Under the pieces are notes generated by a model, which did not search any database, was not told the DNA's origin, and was given only the letters and a program-made list of their open reading frames with translations. Source: Tritonibacter mobilis (GTDB taxonomy: Bacteria; Pseudomonadota; Alphaproteobacteria; Rhodobacterales; Rhodobacteraceae). From it: a stretch of DNA of 33,468 bases. Below are positions 1 to 7,528 of this stretch, piece after piece. A program made the translations under genes and the position numbers. Positions within the stretch are counted from its first letter, which is position 1, and the number at the start of each line of letters is the position of its first letter. Location: positions 1 through 33,468 of the forward strand of contig NZ_LNWY01000035.1 in the NCBI RefSeq assembly GCF_001681715.1, given 5' to 3'.

Positions 1-381
1 GGGGTCCGTGCCGTCGGTAGGGTCCGTACCGTCGGTGGGATCCGTTGGGTCGGTATTGTCATCGTTTGACGCCAAGGCCGCAATGCCAACAGCGCCTAGG
101 CCAGCGAGCGCGGCGATCTCGCCACCTCCCATCGCACCTGCGAGGCCTGCCCCCCCTTCAGCCCCTTCTTCAAGTTGGGCTTCCGTCCCGTCTGCAAAGA
201 TCAGACTGTGCAGTGACCCGTTTTCAGCTGGGACATAGAAATCCTCTACCAGAATACGGTCACCCGCTTTCAACTCGACAACAAGGTCATCTCCGGTGCG
301 CAGATAGCGCAGGACCTGATCGCGTACCGCATCAACTTGGACGCCGATCTCACTTCCTGCCTGAATTGTTCTGTCTACCAC
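1..381 (-). CDS. BapA-prefix-domain surface protein, N-terminal 127 residues (cut by window edge)
   Basis: Translation from the GTG at 381 gives VVDRTIQAGSEIG and stays open for 127 codons to base 1, so the C-terminus lies outside the window. AAGGAG sits 8 nt before the GTG. Residues 1-75 match the BapA/LapF-type prefix domain, with LRTGDDLVVELKAGD and the SLHSLIFADGTEA motif. A Gly/Ala-rich hydrophobic stretch (about residues 78-108) follows, then an acidic Asp-Pro-Thr linker reading DPTDGTDPTDG. The protein is a close paralogue of the one at 14680-15678, and the match covers prefix, hydrophobic stretch and linker. Prefix domains of this kind are known from type I secreted biofilm proteins; export by the transporter at 6362-11009 is my inference. 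The missing part probably carries DGLLG-type repeats like its paralogue. Confidence 0.85.
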   Translation of the reverse strand, partial: MVDRTIQAGSEIGVQVDAVRDQVLRYLRTGDDLVVELKAGDRILVEDFYVPAENGSLHSLIFADGTEAQLEEGAEGGAGLAGAMGGGEIAALAGLGAVGIAALASNDDNTDPTDPTDGTDPTDGTDP

Positions 382-452
382 AGCTCTGTCTCCTTAATTT
401 CCCACCCGCCCAGGCGTGGTGCTCTTCAAAAACTGAACGATAATCACTCTTT

Positions 453-462
453 AGTATGTATT
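453..462. promoter_or_regulatory. AGTA-N2-TACT-like palindrome upstream of the first BapA-prefix gene
   Basis: AGTATGTATT lies 72 bp upstream of the GTG at 381 and differs from a perfect AGTA-N2-TACT palindrome at one base. It sits in CTCTTTAGTATGTATTAC, close to the context of the site at 14164-14173. Similar sites precede other genes of the cluster. An AT-rich promoter element is the alternative reading. Confidence 0.35.
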
Positions 463-762
463 ACCCATACCTTTGCATGTTCAGTCAACCTTGGAGTAGC
501 AATTATCCTTTAAAATTGTATCTTTTTCTCTCGTAAGGAAGTCAGACACCTAATTTACACCTATCCTTGCTTACATATTCAGGATTCAGTCGTTTTTGCC
601 CCGATAAACTTCGCACAACCAGCGAGAGAATTACGCAAATCGAATCGACTGTAACCTTGCAGGCGTTGCCTTCACTATGAGACGGCTACGCGCATCACAA
701 ACTAAAGAATGGGTGCAGAGTGCATCGCATGAGTTCTTTGCATCCTACAGGAGCATGGCTAT

Positions 763-778
763 AAGTCAGTATCGACTT
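763..778. promoter_or_regulatory. Inverted repeat upstream of the histidine kinase gene
   Basis: AAGTC-AGTATC-GACTT has perfect 5-bp arms around a 6-base centre, 54 bp upstream of the ATG at 833. Its inner part, AGTATCGACT (768-777), is one base away from the AGTA-N2-TACT pattern seen before other genes of this cluster. It may be an autoregulatory operator; this is inference from position and symmetry. Confidence 0.3.
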
Positions 779-832
779 GCCTCCGAAGGATGCATACTTC
801 ACCTGAGCGCTTAACATGCGTGCTCACCACAA

Positions 833-2854
833 ATGGCGGAGGGGACATTGCCCACAGAGGAAAACACTTCGACATCACCCCCTCTACAGTCACACTCGGC
901 GGTCGAGGTCACTTCATTGCGGTCCACTTTGCAAACGATCGCGCGCATTATTTCGACAGACCGTCGCGCGACGATCCTAGCAAGTGAAAATGGTGATGTA
1001 CTTCTGGCCAATGCCGCAGCGCAGCGTGTCGGAATCCACGAACACCTCACAGACAAGTTGACTGCGTGGTCGACACATTGTCTCAACGCCAGACGCGCAG
1101 GAACTCAGACCATACAACCGGAGCTGGACGATAGGTCGGTAGAAGGGCTGCTGGTTCACCTACCCTTGGGATCAACTGAGGCTTATTTGATTCGCCTGTC
1201 GGAAACAGAGCAGGAAGCAGCATCACTGAGAAATCGGGCCCGCGCAGCAACCCTTCTGCGTGTCGCCCACGATCTCAAAACCCCAATCCAATCCCTATTG
1301 TCCGCATTTGAAGAGTGGTCCAATGCCACGAGCGCCGCCCCCAGAACTTTGCACGAAGATACGCGCTCGGACCTCGATCAAACTGCCCAACGGGCATTGG
1401 ATCAAATCGATCATGTCCTGAGCATCATTCGCAGCGAACAAACGCCAGGACAGATCAACCCTGATGAAGCCTTCAGCCTTACGGATGAACTGAAGGGGCT
1501 CATCTCGATGATTAGGCCGATTGCGCGCTCTAAGGAAACACTGCTCGAATATAGCCAAACACCATCTGCAGATGTCTGGGTAAGTGGCCCAGTTCGATTT
1601 GTCCGCGCACTCTTTCAGAATATGGTGGACAATTCTGTGAAATACGGCGGCCCGAAAGTCGAAATCGGGCTTCGCTGCATAGAAGAACCCCTCGACGCAG
1701 AGCACGCGAGCGATGCCCAGCAACTCCGGATCCGTTTCGAGGTTGGCGATTGGGGAGGCGGGCTGCCTGTTGAACAAAAAGCGCGTCTATTGTCCGCGCT
1801 CGGTCATCCGTACAAATCGGCTAGGTCAGACACGTCGCCACATCGCTCCTCTGGTCTGACCATTATGTTACACGCCTTGCGCCAACTGGGTGGCACGATG
1901 GAGGTCTTGGACCGACATGCGAATGGAACACCAGCGCAAATGGCTGACGATACACCCGTTGCCGGTACAATCTTGCGCGCTGAATTTAGCCTACTGTCAG
2001 CCACCCCACCGGCCTCTAGAGCCACGCGGCCACATGCTCCGGCCTACACCGCGGCAGACATGTCTCTCGAAAATCACAAAATTATCGTTGTTGAAGATAG
2101 TCCCGCAAGTCGCGACTGGTTGGTGCAGGTGCTAAAGCGTGCCGGGGCAACTGTCTTCGCGGCTGGAAACGGAATGGAGGCGCTGGAGCTGTTGAGCGCA
2201 CCGGAAACCTTGGACGATGGCCTCGATCAATGTCGCTCAATCCTCCTAACTGATATGACCCTGCCCTACATGAGCGGATTGGACCTCGTTCAACGCCTCC
2301 GCGCGGCTCAGGACGCTGCAGAGTGTAAGTGGACCGGCCAAATCGTTGGCCTAACCGCACATGTGGATGATCAGTTACGTAAAGCCTGCCACGAGTCCGG
2401 CTTCTACCGTGTGCTAGACAAACCGATCCGCGCCTCAGCGCTGATTCAAACTATAAAAGAGGCCGGTCGCGTGGCGCAAACCGCACTCTCAACCGCGAAC
2501 ACGCAACCACACTTCTTGCAAACGGGCGATTTGCTCGCGCAGCAGGTAGTTGCAGATTTACTGGAACAGATGGGCAGCGCTTCGACGCAACGCTTCATGA
2601 AGCGAGCATTGACAGAAGCGGAGGTAATTGTGGGTGATTTATTGGAGAATGGGGCCACCCCCGACAGCCGCCGTCAGCTACATGCAGCAACTGGAGCATG
2701 CGGATTGACGGGGCTTTCCAGAGCAGAAAAGGCGCTACGCGCCCTTGAGCTACGTCTCGAAGAAGACCGTGAACTCAACCGGGATCATCTAGAAGACGCC
2801 CGATCACTACTTGAAGCCACTCGCCACGCCATCGAGGAACTGGCGCTTGCGTAA
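833..2854 (+). CDS. Hybrid sensor histidine kinase (HisKA-HATPase-REC-HPt), cytosolic
   Basis: The 673-residue product is a phosphorelay kinase without any membrane segment, so it should sense a cytoplasmic signal or partner. Residues 30-125 look like a degenerate PAS-type sensor. The phosphoacceptor is His146 in HDLKTPIQS. The ATPase has an N-box around Asn263/Asn267 and a G-box DWGGGL at 306-311, then a receiver at about 415-545 with Asp474 in LTDMTLPYMSG. The end (about 560-673) is HPt-like with His617 in QLHAATGACGLTGL. An in-frame stop at 812-814 rules out a longer start; no good ribosome site precedes the ATG. The response regulator gene 110 bp downstream on the same strand is the likely partner, giving a His-Asp-His-Asp relay. 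The signal sensed is unknown. Confidence 0.9.
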   Translation: MAEGTLPTEENTSTSPPLQSHSAVEVTSLRSTLQTIARIISTDRRATILASENGDVLLANAAAQRVGIHEHLTDKLTAWSTHCLNARRAGTQTIQPELDDRSVEGLLVHLPLGSTEAYLIRLSETEQEAASLRNRARAATLLRVAHDLKTPIQSLLSAFEEWSNATSAAPRTLHEDTRSDLDQTAQRALDQIDHVLSIIRSEQTPGQINPDEAFSLTDELKGLISMIRPIARSKETLLEYSQTPSADVWVSGPVRFVRALFQNMVDNSVKYGGPKVEIGLRCIEEPLDAEHASDAQQLRIRFEVGDWGGGLPVEQKARLLSALGHPYKSARSDTSPHRSSGLTIMLHALRQLGGTMEVLDRHANGTPAQMADDTPVAGTILRAEFSLLSATPPASRATRPHAPAYTAADMSLENHKIIVVEDSPASRDWLVQVLKRAGATVFAAGNGMEALELLSAPETLDDGLDQCRSILLTDMTLPYMSGLDLVQRLRAAQDAAECKWTGQIVGLTAHVDDQLRKACHESGFYRVLDKPIRASALIQTIKEAGRVAQTALSTANTQPHFLQTGDLLAQQVVADLLEQMGSASTQRFMKRALTEAEVIVGDLLENGATPDSRRQLHAATGACGLTGLSRAEKALRALELRLEEDRELNRDHLEDARSLLEATRHAIEELALA

Positions 2855-2936
2855 TGCGCACTCAAACAGGTGCTATAAATACACTTGTGGACATCCCGCT
2901 TTAGCAGCCACTAAAATGCGCCGTGTTGACGCAATA

Positions 2937-2949
2937 GGAGCTTTGCTCC
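2937..2949 (+). promoter_or_regulatory. Small hairpin just before the response-regulator start
   Basis: GGAGC-TTT-GCTCC forms a 5-bp stem with a 3-base loop, ending 15 bases before the ATG at 2965. It contains a GGAG ribosome-site-like core inside the stem. It could mask or mark the translation start; the arms are short, so this is weak evidence. Confidence 0.25.
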
Positions 2950-2964
2950 GCAGAAAGATTAGAG

Positions 2965-3603
2965 ATGACCGCTAGCGCGCCCAAACCAGTTCGAATACTC
3001 GTTGCAGACGATCACGCCATGGTACTGGAAATGTTTGAGCATTTCCTTTCTAACCTCCCCAATGTGACGGCAGAGACTGCTGCTGATCTGGATGAGGCGT
3101 TGGCGAAGATCGAACAAGGCGGAGCGTTTGATCTCGTACTTCTTGATCTCAACATGCCCGGCATGAACGGCACAAGCGGCCTCAGCAAAGCCATTGCCCT
3201 CAACGAGGGTAAACCTGTTGCAATTCTGACCAGCAACCCGTCACAGAAAGTCGTTTCAGACATTTTGTCACTCGGCGGAGCGGGATTGATCCTCAAGACC
3301 ACATCCCTAAAGGATCTTGGCAATGAAGTGAACTTCATCGCGGCGGGGGGGCGCTATATACCTGTCGACCTCATCGAAACGCAGCGTGTGAAGACACAGG
3401 ATACAACCAGTACACCGCTATCGGATCGTGAAACCACCGTTCTAAATTTACTGGCCGAGGGAAAACCGAACAAGGAGATCGGCAGCGACCTCAACCTTGC
3501 AGAACCCACTGTAAAGATGCACGTAAAGTCTATCTGCACCAAACTCGGTGCGAGCAACCGCACGCAGGCGGTGATCGTGGCGCGAGATTTGAACCTCATC
3601 TGA
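2965..3603 (+). CDS. NarL/LuxR-type two-component response regulator
   Basis: The 212-residue protein has a receiver domain (about 8-125) with acidic residues Asp15/Asp16, phosphoacceptor Asp61 in LLDLNMPGMNG, Thr89/Ser90 in the switch position and Lys111 in LILKTTS. A short linker leads to a GerE-type helix-turn-helix at about 148-210 that starts LSDRETTVLNLLAEG and contains NKEIGSDLNLAEPTVKMHVK. All phosphotransfer residues are present. It follows the hybrid kinase gene after 110 bp and precedes the glycosyltransferase after about 126 bp. This is the only DNA-binding response regulator in the cluster, so it is the natural candidate for the repeated AGTA-N2-TACT sites; that link is inference. 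Confidence 0.93.
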   Translation: MTASAPKPVRILVADDHAMVLEMFEHFLSNLPNVTAETAADLDEALAKIEQGGAFDLVLLDLNMPGMNGTSGLSKAIALNEGKPVAILTSNPSQKVVSDILSLGGAGLILKTTSLKDLGNEVNFIAAGGRYIPVDLIETQRVKTQDTTSTPLSDRETTVLNLLAEGKPNKEIGSDLNLAEPTVKMHVKSICTKLGASNRTQAVIVARDLNLI

Positions 3604-3613
3604 CGGTCCTTTT

Positions 3614-3637
3614 ACCCCGTTCGGAACTAGCCGGGGT
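3614..3637 (+). terminator. Possible weak terminator after the response regulator
   Basis: ACCCCG (3614-3619) and CGGGGT (3632-3637) form a 6-bp stem with a 12-base loop, 10 bases after the stop codon at 3601-3603. It is followed by GTGGTTTTAT rather than a clean T-run, so it could be a weak terminator or an attenuating stem before the glycosyltransferase. Confidence 0.35.
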
Positions 3638-3705
3638 CCGGTGGTTTTATTGTCCAACGGGTTCACACAGGCCTCCACACCACATGCATTAGTCTGTATG
3701 GTGAT

Positions 3706-3717
3706 GAGTACATACTC
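3706..3717. promoter_or_regulatory. Palindrome GAGTA-CA-TACTC before the glycosyltransferase
   Basis: A perfect 5-bp palindrome with a 2-base centre ends 12 bp before the GTG start at 3730, immediately upstream of the CGGAGG ribosome site. It is the longest of the AGTA-N2-TACT sites in the window. At this position a bound regulator would block transcription or initiation, or the site marks a very short leader. Confidence 0.4.
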
Positions 3718-3729
3718 TCGGAGGTAACC

Positions 3730-4968
3730 GTGACAAAGCCAGTCATTGTATTTGTGGGATCCGTCTATCCGGGCCAATTTGGCGGCCTCTGTGATTACCT
3801 GCGAAAATCAGGTGTCGCCGAAACATATTTCTTAACAACGCCAGGGCACCGAGCTCGGAACGTGGACCGCGGCGCGCATATCCTTGCCTTCCAGCCCGAC
3901 GGAAAGATCGTTGGCGAGCAAAGTTACTACTATTCAGCTAAAGTCGAGCGTTCAGCACGGATTGGTCGCGGTGTTCTGAACGCATTAAGAGAATTCCAAA
4001 GCAAGAAGAAGATTGATGTAGTTGTCTCGCATTCGCTCTTTGGTGCGCCACATTTTCTCTATGATGAAATAGATGCCGCAATCATCAGCTATATTGAATT
4101 CCCTAGCTACCAAGCGCACGGCTGGGATCCGGCCTATCCACCCGATTTGGCGCAACGCATGGCCGACAAAAATACCGAGATGCTCAACTTCCATCAAGCG
4201 GTTCGAAGCGATCTGGTAATCTGCCCAAGCCACCATGCCAAGCAGATGTTCCCCCGCGCGCTGCAAGGCAATATTGAAGTCCAACTGGAAGGCTTTGATT
4301 TCGAAACCAACTCCCATGCAGCAAGAGCGAAGGCATCGGATGCGCCTTTCACCATCGGTTTTGCCGCCAGGGATCTATCCAGCGCCAAAGGATTTGATAC
4401 CTACATGGGTCTGGTCAGCCAGCTGATCGATCAAAAAGTCGAAGCCCGCTTCATTGCGCTTGGCGGGGCCGGTGTTACCACCTACGGCTACGAGGAGCAG
4501 TGGGTAAAGCGAGAGCACAATGGGGCAATAGCCAATTTCTGCGAGCACTTGAAATCAGTTTACCCTCAGGCGGGCGAAGCTGTCGAATTCGCTGGAACGC
4601 TTCCTTACGAAGAGTACACACAGCGGATCGCCGACATCGACCTGTTCCTTTATCCGTTGAAATACGGCGTAGCGAACTGGGGCCTCGTCGAGATACTCGG
4701 AAGAGGCGCATGCGTTATTGCTCCAGATAGCGGGTATCCCACAGAATTGATCATCGACGATGTAAACGGTTGCTTGCTACCAAATGAGGACGCGGCATGG
4801 ATTTCTGCGATCAAGGCATTGATGGAAGATCCAGATCGGCGCAAGCGTTATGGTGCAGCGGCGCGGATCATGTCGATCCAACACCATAGCTATGCAGCAG
4901 TTACACCGCGCTATATGCAGCTTTTCCGAAAAGCGATGCAAAACAGGAAGATGCGGAGCCCCTCATGA
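3730..4968 (+). CDS. GT4-like (GT-B fold) glycosyltransferase
   Basis: The 412-residue product begins with a GTG at 3730, preceded by GGAGG at 6-base spacing. The N-terminal half starts IVFVGSVYPGQFGG, a typical GT-B nucleotide-binding loop. The C-terminal half (about 205-400) includes FTIGFAARDLSSAKGF and the donor-site segment NWGLVEILGRGACVIAPDSG followed by YPTELI, which corresponds to the EX7E region of family 4 enzymes. No signal peptide or membrane helix is seen, so it is cytoplasmic or peripheral. Sugar and acceptor cannot be told from sequence. Its position beside repeat-protein and secretion genes suggests glycosylation of an exported adhesin or synthesis of a matrix polysaccharide. 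It converges on the Omp85-type gene, leaving only 18 bp between the stops. Confidence 0.85.
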   Translation: MTKPVIVFVGSVYPGQFGGLCDYLRKSGVAETYFLTTPGHRARNVDRGAHILAFQPDGKIVGEQSYYYSAKVERSARIGRGVLNALREFQSKKKIDVVVSHSLFGAPHFLYDEIDAAIISYIEFPSYQAHGWDPAYPPDLAQRMADKNTEMLNFHQAVRSDLVICPSHHAKQMFPRALQGNIEVQLEGFDFETNSHAARAKASDAPFTIGFAARDLSSAKGFDTYMGLVSQLIDQKVEARFIALGGAGVTTYGYEEQWVKREHNGAIANFCEHLKSVYPQAGEAVEFAGTLPYEEYTQRIADIDLFLYPLKYGVANWGLVEILGRGACVIAPDSGYPTELIIDDVNGCLLPNEDAAWISAIKALMEDPDRRKRYGAAARIMSIQHHSYAAVTPRYMQLFRKAMQNRKMRSPS

Positions 4969-4986
4969 CATCACATCGTTGAAAGC

Positions 4987-6321
4987 TTAAAATCGCGCTG
5001 AAACACTTAAGCCGAAAGTCTGGCTCTCATCCCCAGCTTCTCGCTCTATAGGATGTGCCACATAGAGCGAGACCGGTATATCGGCCACATCAAAGGTCAA
5101 AGACACCCCAAGGCTACTACGCCGGTGCCAGCCATCATCGATCAGGCCATCGCGATCGTCATCCAATCCCCAGCTGGTACCGACATCGGCAAAGATCCCC
5201 GCTAGAAAATTGGGGCCGTGCTCCAACTCAAATTGACGTTGTAGCTCAACTGATCCGACAAGATAGTAATCCCCACCCAAGACATCATCACCGTCTTGCG
5301 GCCCAAGACCGCGGGGAGCAAAACCGCGAAAAGCCTCTCCCCCGGGGAAAAAACGATCCACGGCACGGGGCGAATTTCCATCCATTCCAAGTACAGCGCC
5401 ACCTCTTAGCCCTAACACCAAGCGCGTTCGGGGCTGCAGTGGCACGTATATTCTCCCACTGACGCGTGTTTCAGATAAAATATCATCTGTACCTAGGTTC
5501 CAAAAGAATTGCTGTAGGCTCGCCTCATACCCCATCCTCACAGCCTCATCGCCATCCAGATTGTTCAGCTGTAATCCAAATCGCAAATAAGGAGCCGTTA
5601 CCTCGCCCAGCGATATCGCCTCATCTATCAGCAATGGACTTGCACCCGGTTCGACGCCTTCCATGCGGTACTGGCGCACCCCCATACCGACCTCAATCCG
5701 AATTCCATCGTCCGGTCGCCATGCCAACTGCGGCTCGATTTGAATGCTCTTTTGCGCATAGCTGCGATCGTCGTATTCAAGGTGCTCGCCATAAACGCTC
5801 AAGCCGAAATCAAGCCCTTCGCCAAAGGCGTCGTCCCAGATCAACCGCCCATCTAGTCGCTTGATTTCAGGGTTGAAACTAACTTCGAGCGCGCCGTAGA
5901 CGCCGGGAAACAGGTTTTCACGCTCATATGACAAACGCGCGGTGGCATCATCCTGAGAATCATAAAACAGCGCGCCAGACAAACGGCCCGGACGCGTATC
6001 AAGCTCAACCACGTCAATAATGAGCGCATCACTCTCTCGATACAGAGAAACGCGCTCGAATACGGCCGTGGACATCAGACATGCCTCGATATCGCGCAAC
6101 TCAGCGTCGCTATAAGGTACGCCTGCCTCCACGCCACATGTACGCTGAATGTCCGCCTCAGGAATAAACTGCGCACCGCGAACTTCCACTCTGGAGCTGA
6201 CAGCTCCCCAAAGGGGACCGGCCGCTGCCACTAAAGCAAAACCTGTCAGTCCCGCAATTACCCGCGCACATCGTGACAGGGTGGCGAAACGAATAGTGTT
6301 CATTATCATATTGGAGTGCAT
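4987..6321 (-). CDS. Omp85-superfamily outer-membrane beta-barrel protein with a single POTRA domain
   Basis: The 444-residue protein has an N-terminal signal peptide (hydrophobic about 22-38, probable cleavage after WGA). One POTRA domain follows (about 42-112, VEVRGAQFIPEADIQRTCGV to VVELDTRPG). The rest is a surface-antigen/BamA-like beta-barrel of about 330 residues ending in aromatic Phe (SVSARF). The diagnostic L6-type motif is present as RFFPGGEAFRGFAPRG, where FRGF matches the VRGF/Y motif of Omp85 proteins. It is shorter than BamA (five POTRAs) and than FhaC/ShlB (two). It lies 40 bp after the HlyD-type adaptor gene and probably ends that operon. An Omp85 barrel beside a complete type I system that already has a TolC is unusual; it may help surface assembly or anchoring. 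Confidence 0.85.
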   Translation of the reverse strand: MHSNMIMNTIRFATLSRCARVIAGLTGFALVAAAGPLWGAVSSRVEVRGAQFIPEADIQRTCGVEAGVPYSDAELRDIEACLMSTAVFERVSLYRESDALIIDVVELDTRPGRLSGALFYDSQDDATARLSYERENLFPGVYGALEVSFNPEIKRLDGRLIWDDAFGEGLDFGLSVYGEHLEYDDRSYAQKSIQIEPQLAWRPDDGIRIEVGMGVRQYRMEGVEPGASPLLIDEAISLGEVTAPYLRFGLQLNNLDGDEAVRMGYEASLQQFFWNLGTDDILSETRVSGRIYVPLQPRTRLVLGLRGGAVLGMDGNSPRAVDRFFPGGEAFRGFAPRGLGPQDGDDVLGGDYYLVGSVELQRQFELEHGPNFLAGIFADVGTSWGLDDDRDGLIDDGWHRRSSLGVSLTFDVADIPVSLYVAHPIEREAGDESQTFGLSVSARF

Positions 6322-6361
6322 CTTTCATTGTCTTCCGCCGCATCGCTGCGGGAGCATAGTT

Positions 6362-7522
6362 TCAACGCAGCCGCGCCCTCAAAAGCGGGCGTGTCAGATA
6401 GCTCAGAACTGAACGCTCTCCGCTCTCGATATCGACCTGAGCAAGCATCCCCGGACGGATCGCAAATGTCTCACCATGGCGCTCCAGAAAATTGTTCCCG
6501 GTCCGAACCATGACGCGATAAAAATCCTGTGGCCCCTGCGGCGTATCTTCTTCGACAGTATCCTCTGAGATCTGCGTCACAACGCCCCGCAGATCCCCAT
6601 AGGTGGAGAAGTCATAGGCTGTAATTTTCACGCTGGCTTCCATTCCCGGCGCGATAAAGGCCACATCGCGCGGCAATACCTTGGTTTCGATCAAAAGTTG
6701 GTCATCGGTCGGGGTCACCTCCATGATCGGCTCTCCCGGCTGAATGACACCGCCCAAGGTCGTAATGTCGATATTATTAACCCGACCAGAGACCGGAGAT
6801 CGGATTTCCGTTCGCAGAAACTCGTCTTGCTTTCGCACCACATCTTGCTGCAATGCGGTCAGCTTAGCTCGTCGCTGTGCCAAATCCTTGTAGGCGTCTT
6901 GAACATACGCATTGCGAGTGTCGCTGATTTTGCCTTCCAATTCTGCACGTTGTTGCTCGAGACGCAGTACATCAATGCGGCTGACAGATCCTTTCGCCAC
7001 GAGCGGACTGGTAATATCGATCTGCTCCTGTATTGAGAGGCGCTCAGCCTCGAGCGCCTCGAGAGAGGCCTCCAATTTGGTTCGCCTCGCTTCAAACAAG
7101 CGCAATTCTGTGCGCTCTGCCTCGTCAGGGTTCTGTCCAAAATCGAGCTTCGGCTGCTCCAGCACCTCTGCTTCCAGCCGCGCCACCTCTGCCGCCAGAG
7201 CAGTAATCTCAGCATTGGCAGCGAGGAAAGCAGACTCGGAGCGGGTTGGATCGAGGCGGACAAGCACTTGCCCCTCTTCCACAATATCGCCTTCACTGAC
7301 GAGCAGTTCTGCAAGGATACCACCCTCAAGGCTCTGAATCATCTGCATGCGGCGCAGGGGCACGACCCGGCCGTCACCACGCGTAATCTCATTGATCTGC
7401 GCAACCGACGCCCATCCAATTGCAAGTAGCAACGACAAGACGATCAAATTGATCATCAATCGTGACTTTCGCAAAACTTGACGGCGATAGCTCCCGTCCA
7501 TTTGGCTGGGTGACGTGTCCAT
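6362..7522 (-). CDS. HlyD-family type I secretion periplasmic adaptor
   Basis: The protein bridges the inner-membrane ABC transporter and the TolC channel. It has a short cytoplasmic N-terminus, one membrane helix (about 22-44, LMINLIVLSLLLAIGWASV), a first biotinyl-lipoyl half after RGDGRVVPLRRMQMIQSLEG, a long alpha-helical hairpin (about 90-235) rich in Glu/Ala/Leu, and a second lipoyl half and beta-barrel including RSPVSGRVNNIDI. The C-terminus IRPGMLAQVDIESGERSV fits the type I adaptor family. The ATG at 7522 is preferred; a TTG at 7528 directly follows the stop of the ABC gene (7529-7531), so the genes are effectively abutting and translationally coupled. Confidence 0.93.
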   Translation of the reverse strand: MDTSPSQMDGSYRRQVLRKSRLMINLIVLSLLLAIGWASVAQINEITRGDGRVVPLRRMQMIQSLEGGILAELLVSEGDIVEEGQVLVRLDPTRSESAFLAANAEITALAAEVARLEAEVLEQPKLDFGQNPDEAERTELRLFEARRTKLEASLEALEAERLSIQEQIDITSPLVAKGSVSRIDVLRLEQQRAELEGKISDTRNAYVQDAYKDLAQRRAKLTALQQDVVRKQDEFLRTEIRSPVSGRVNNIDITTLGGVIQPGEPIMEVTPTDDQLLIETKVLPRDVAFIAPGMEASVKITAYDFSTYGDLRGVVTQISEDTVEEDTPQGPQDFYRVMVRTGNNFLERHGETFAIRPGMLAQVDIESGERSVLSYLTRPLLRARLR

Positions 7523-7528
7523 ATCCAA

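Larger units (their letters stand above)
382..832. other. Divergent intergenic region between BapA-prefix gene and histidine kinase
   Basis: About 450 bases separate two divergent genes and no supported coding sequence was found. The 65-codon frame beginning at 790 is in another frame and overlaps the kinase start, so I reject it. The region holds the palindromes at 453-462 and 763-778 and is AT-richer around 440-600, as expected for back-to-back promoters. No clear sigma-70 pair could be fixed by eye. Confidence 0.5.

Noticed and set aside
196-381. Sec signal peptide in the Gly/Ala stretch of the BapA-prefix proteins
   Set aside because: The hydrophobic stretch begins near residue 78 after a folded prefix domain, which does not fit a cleavable N-terminal signal.
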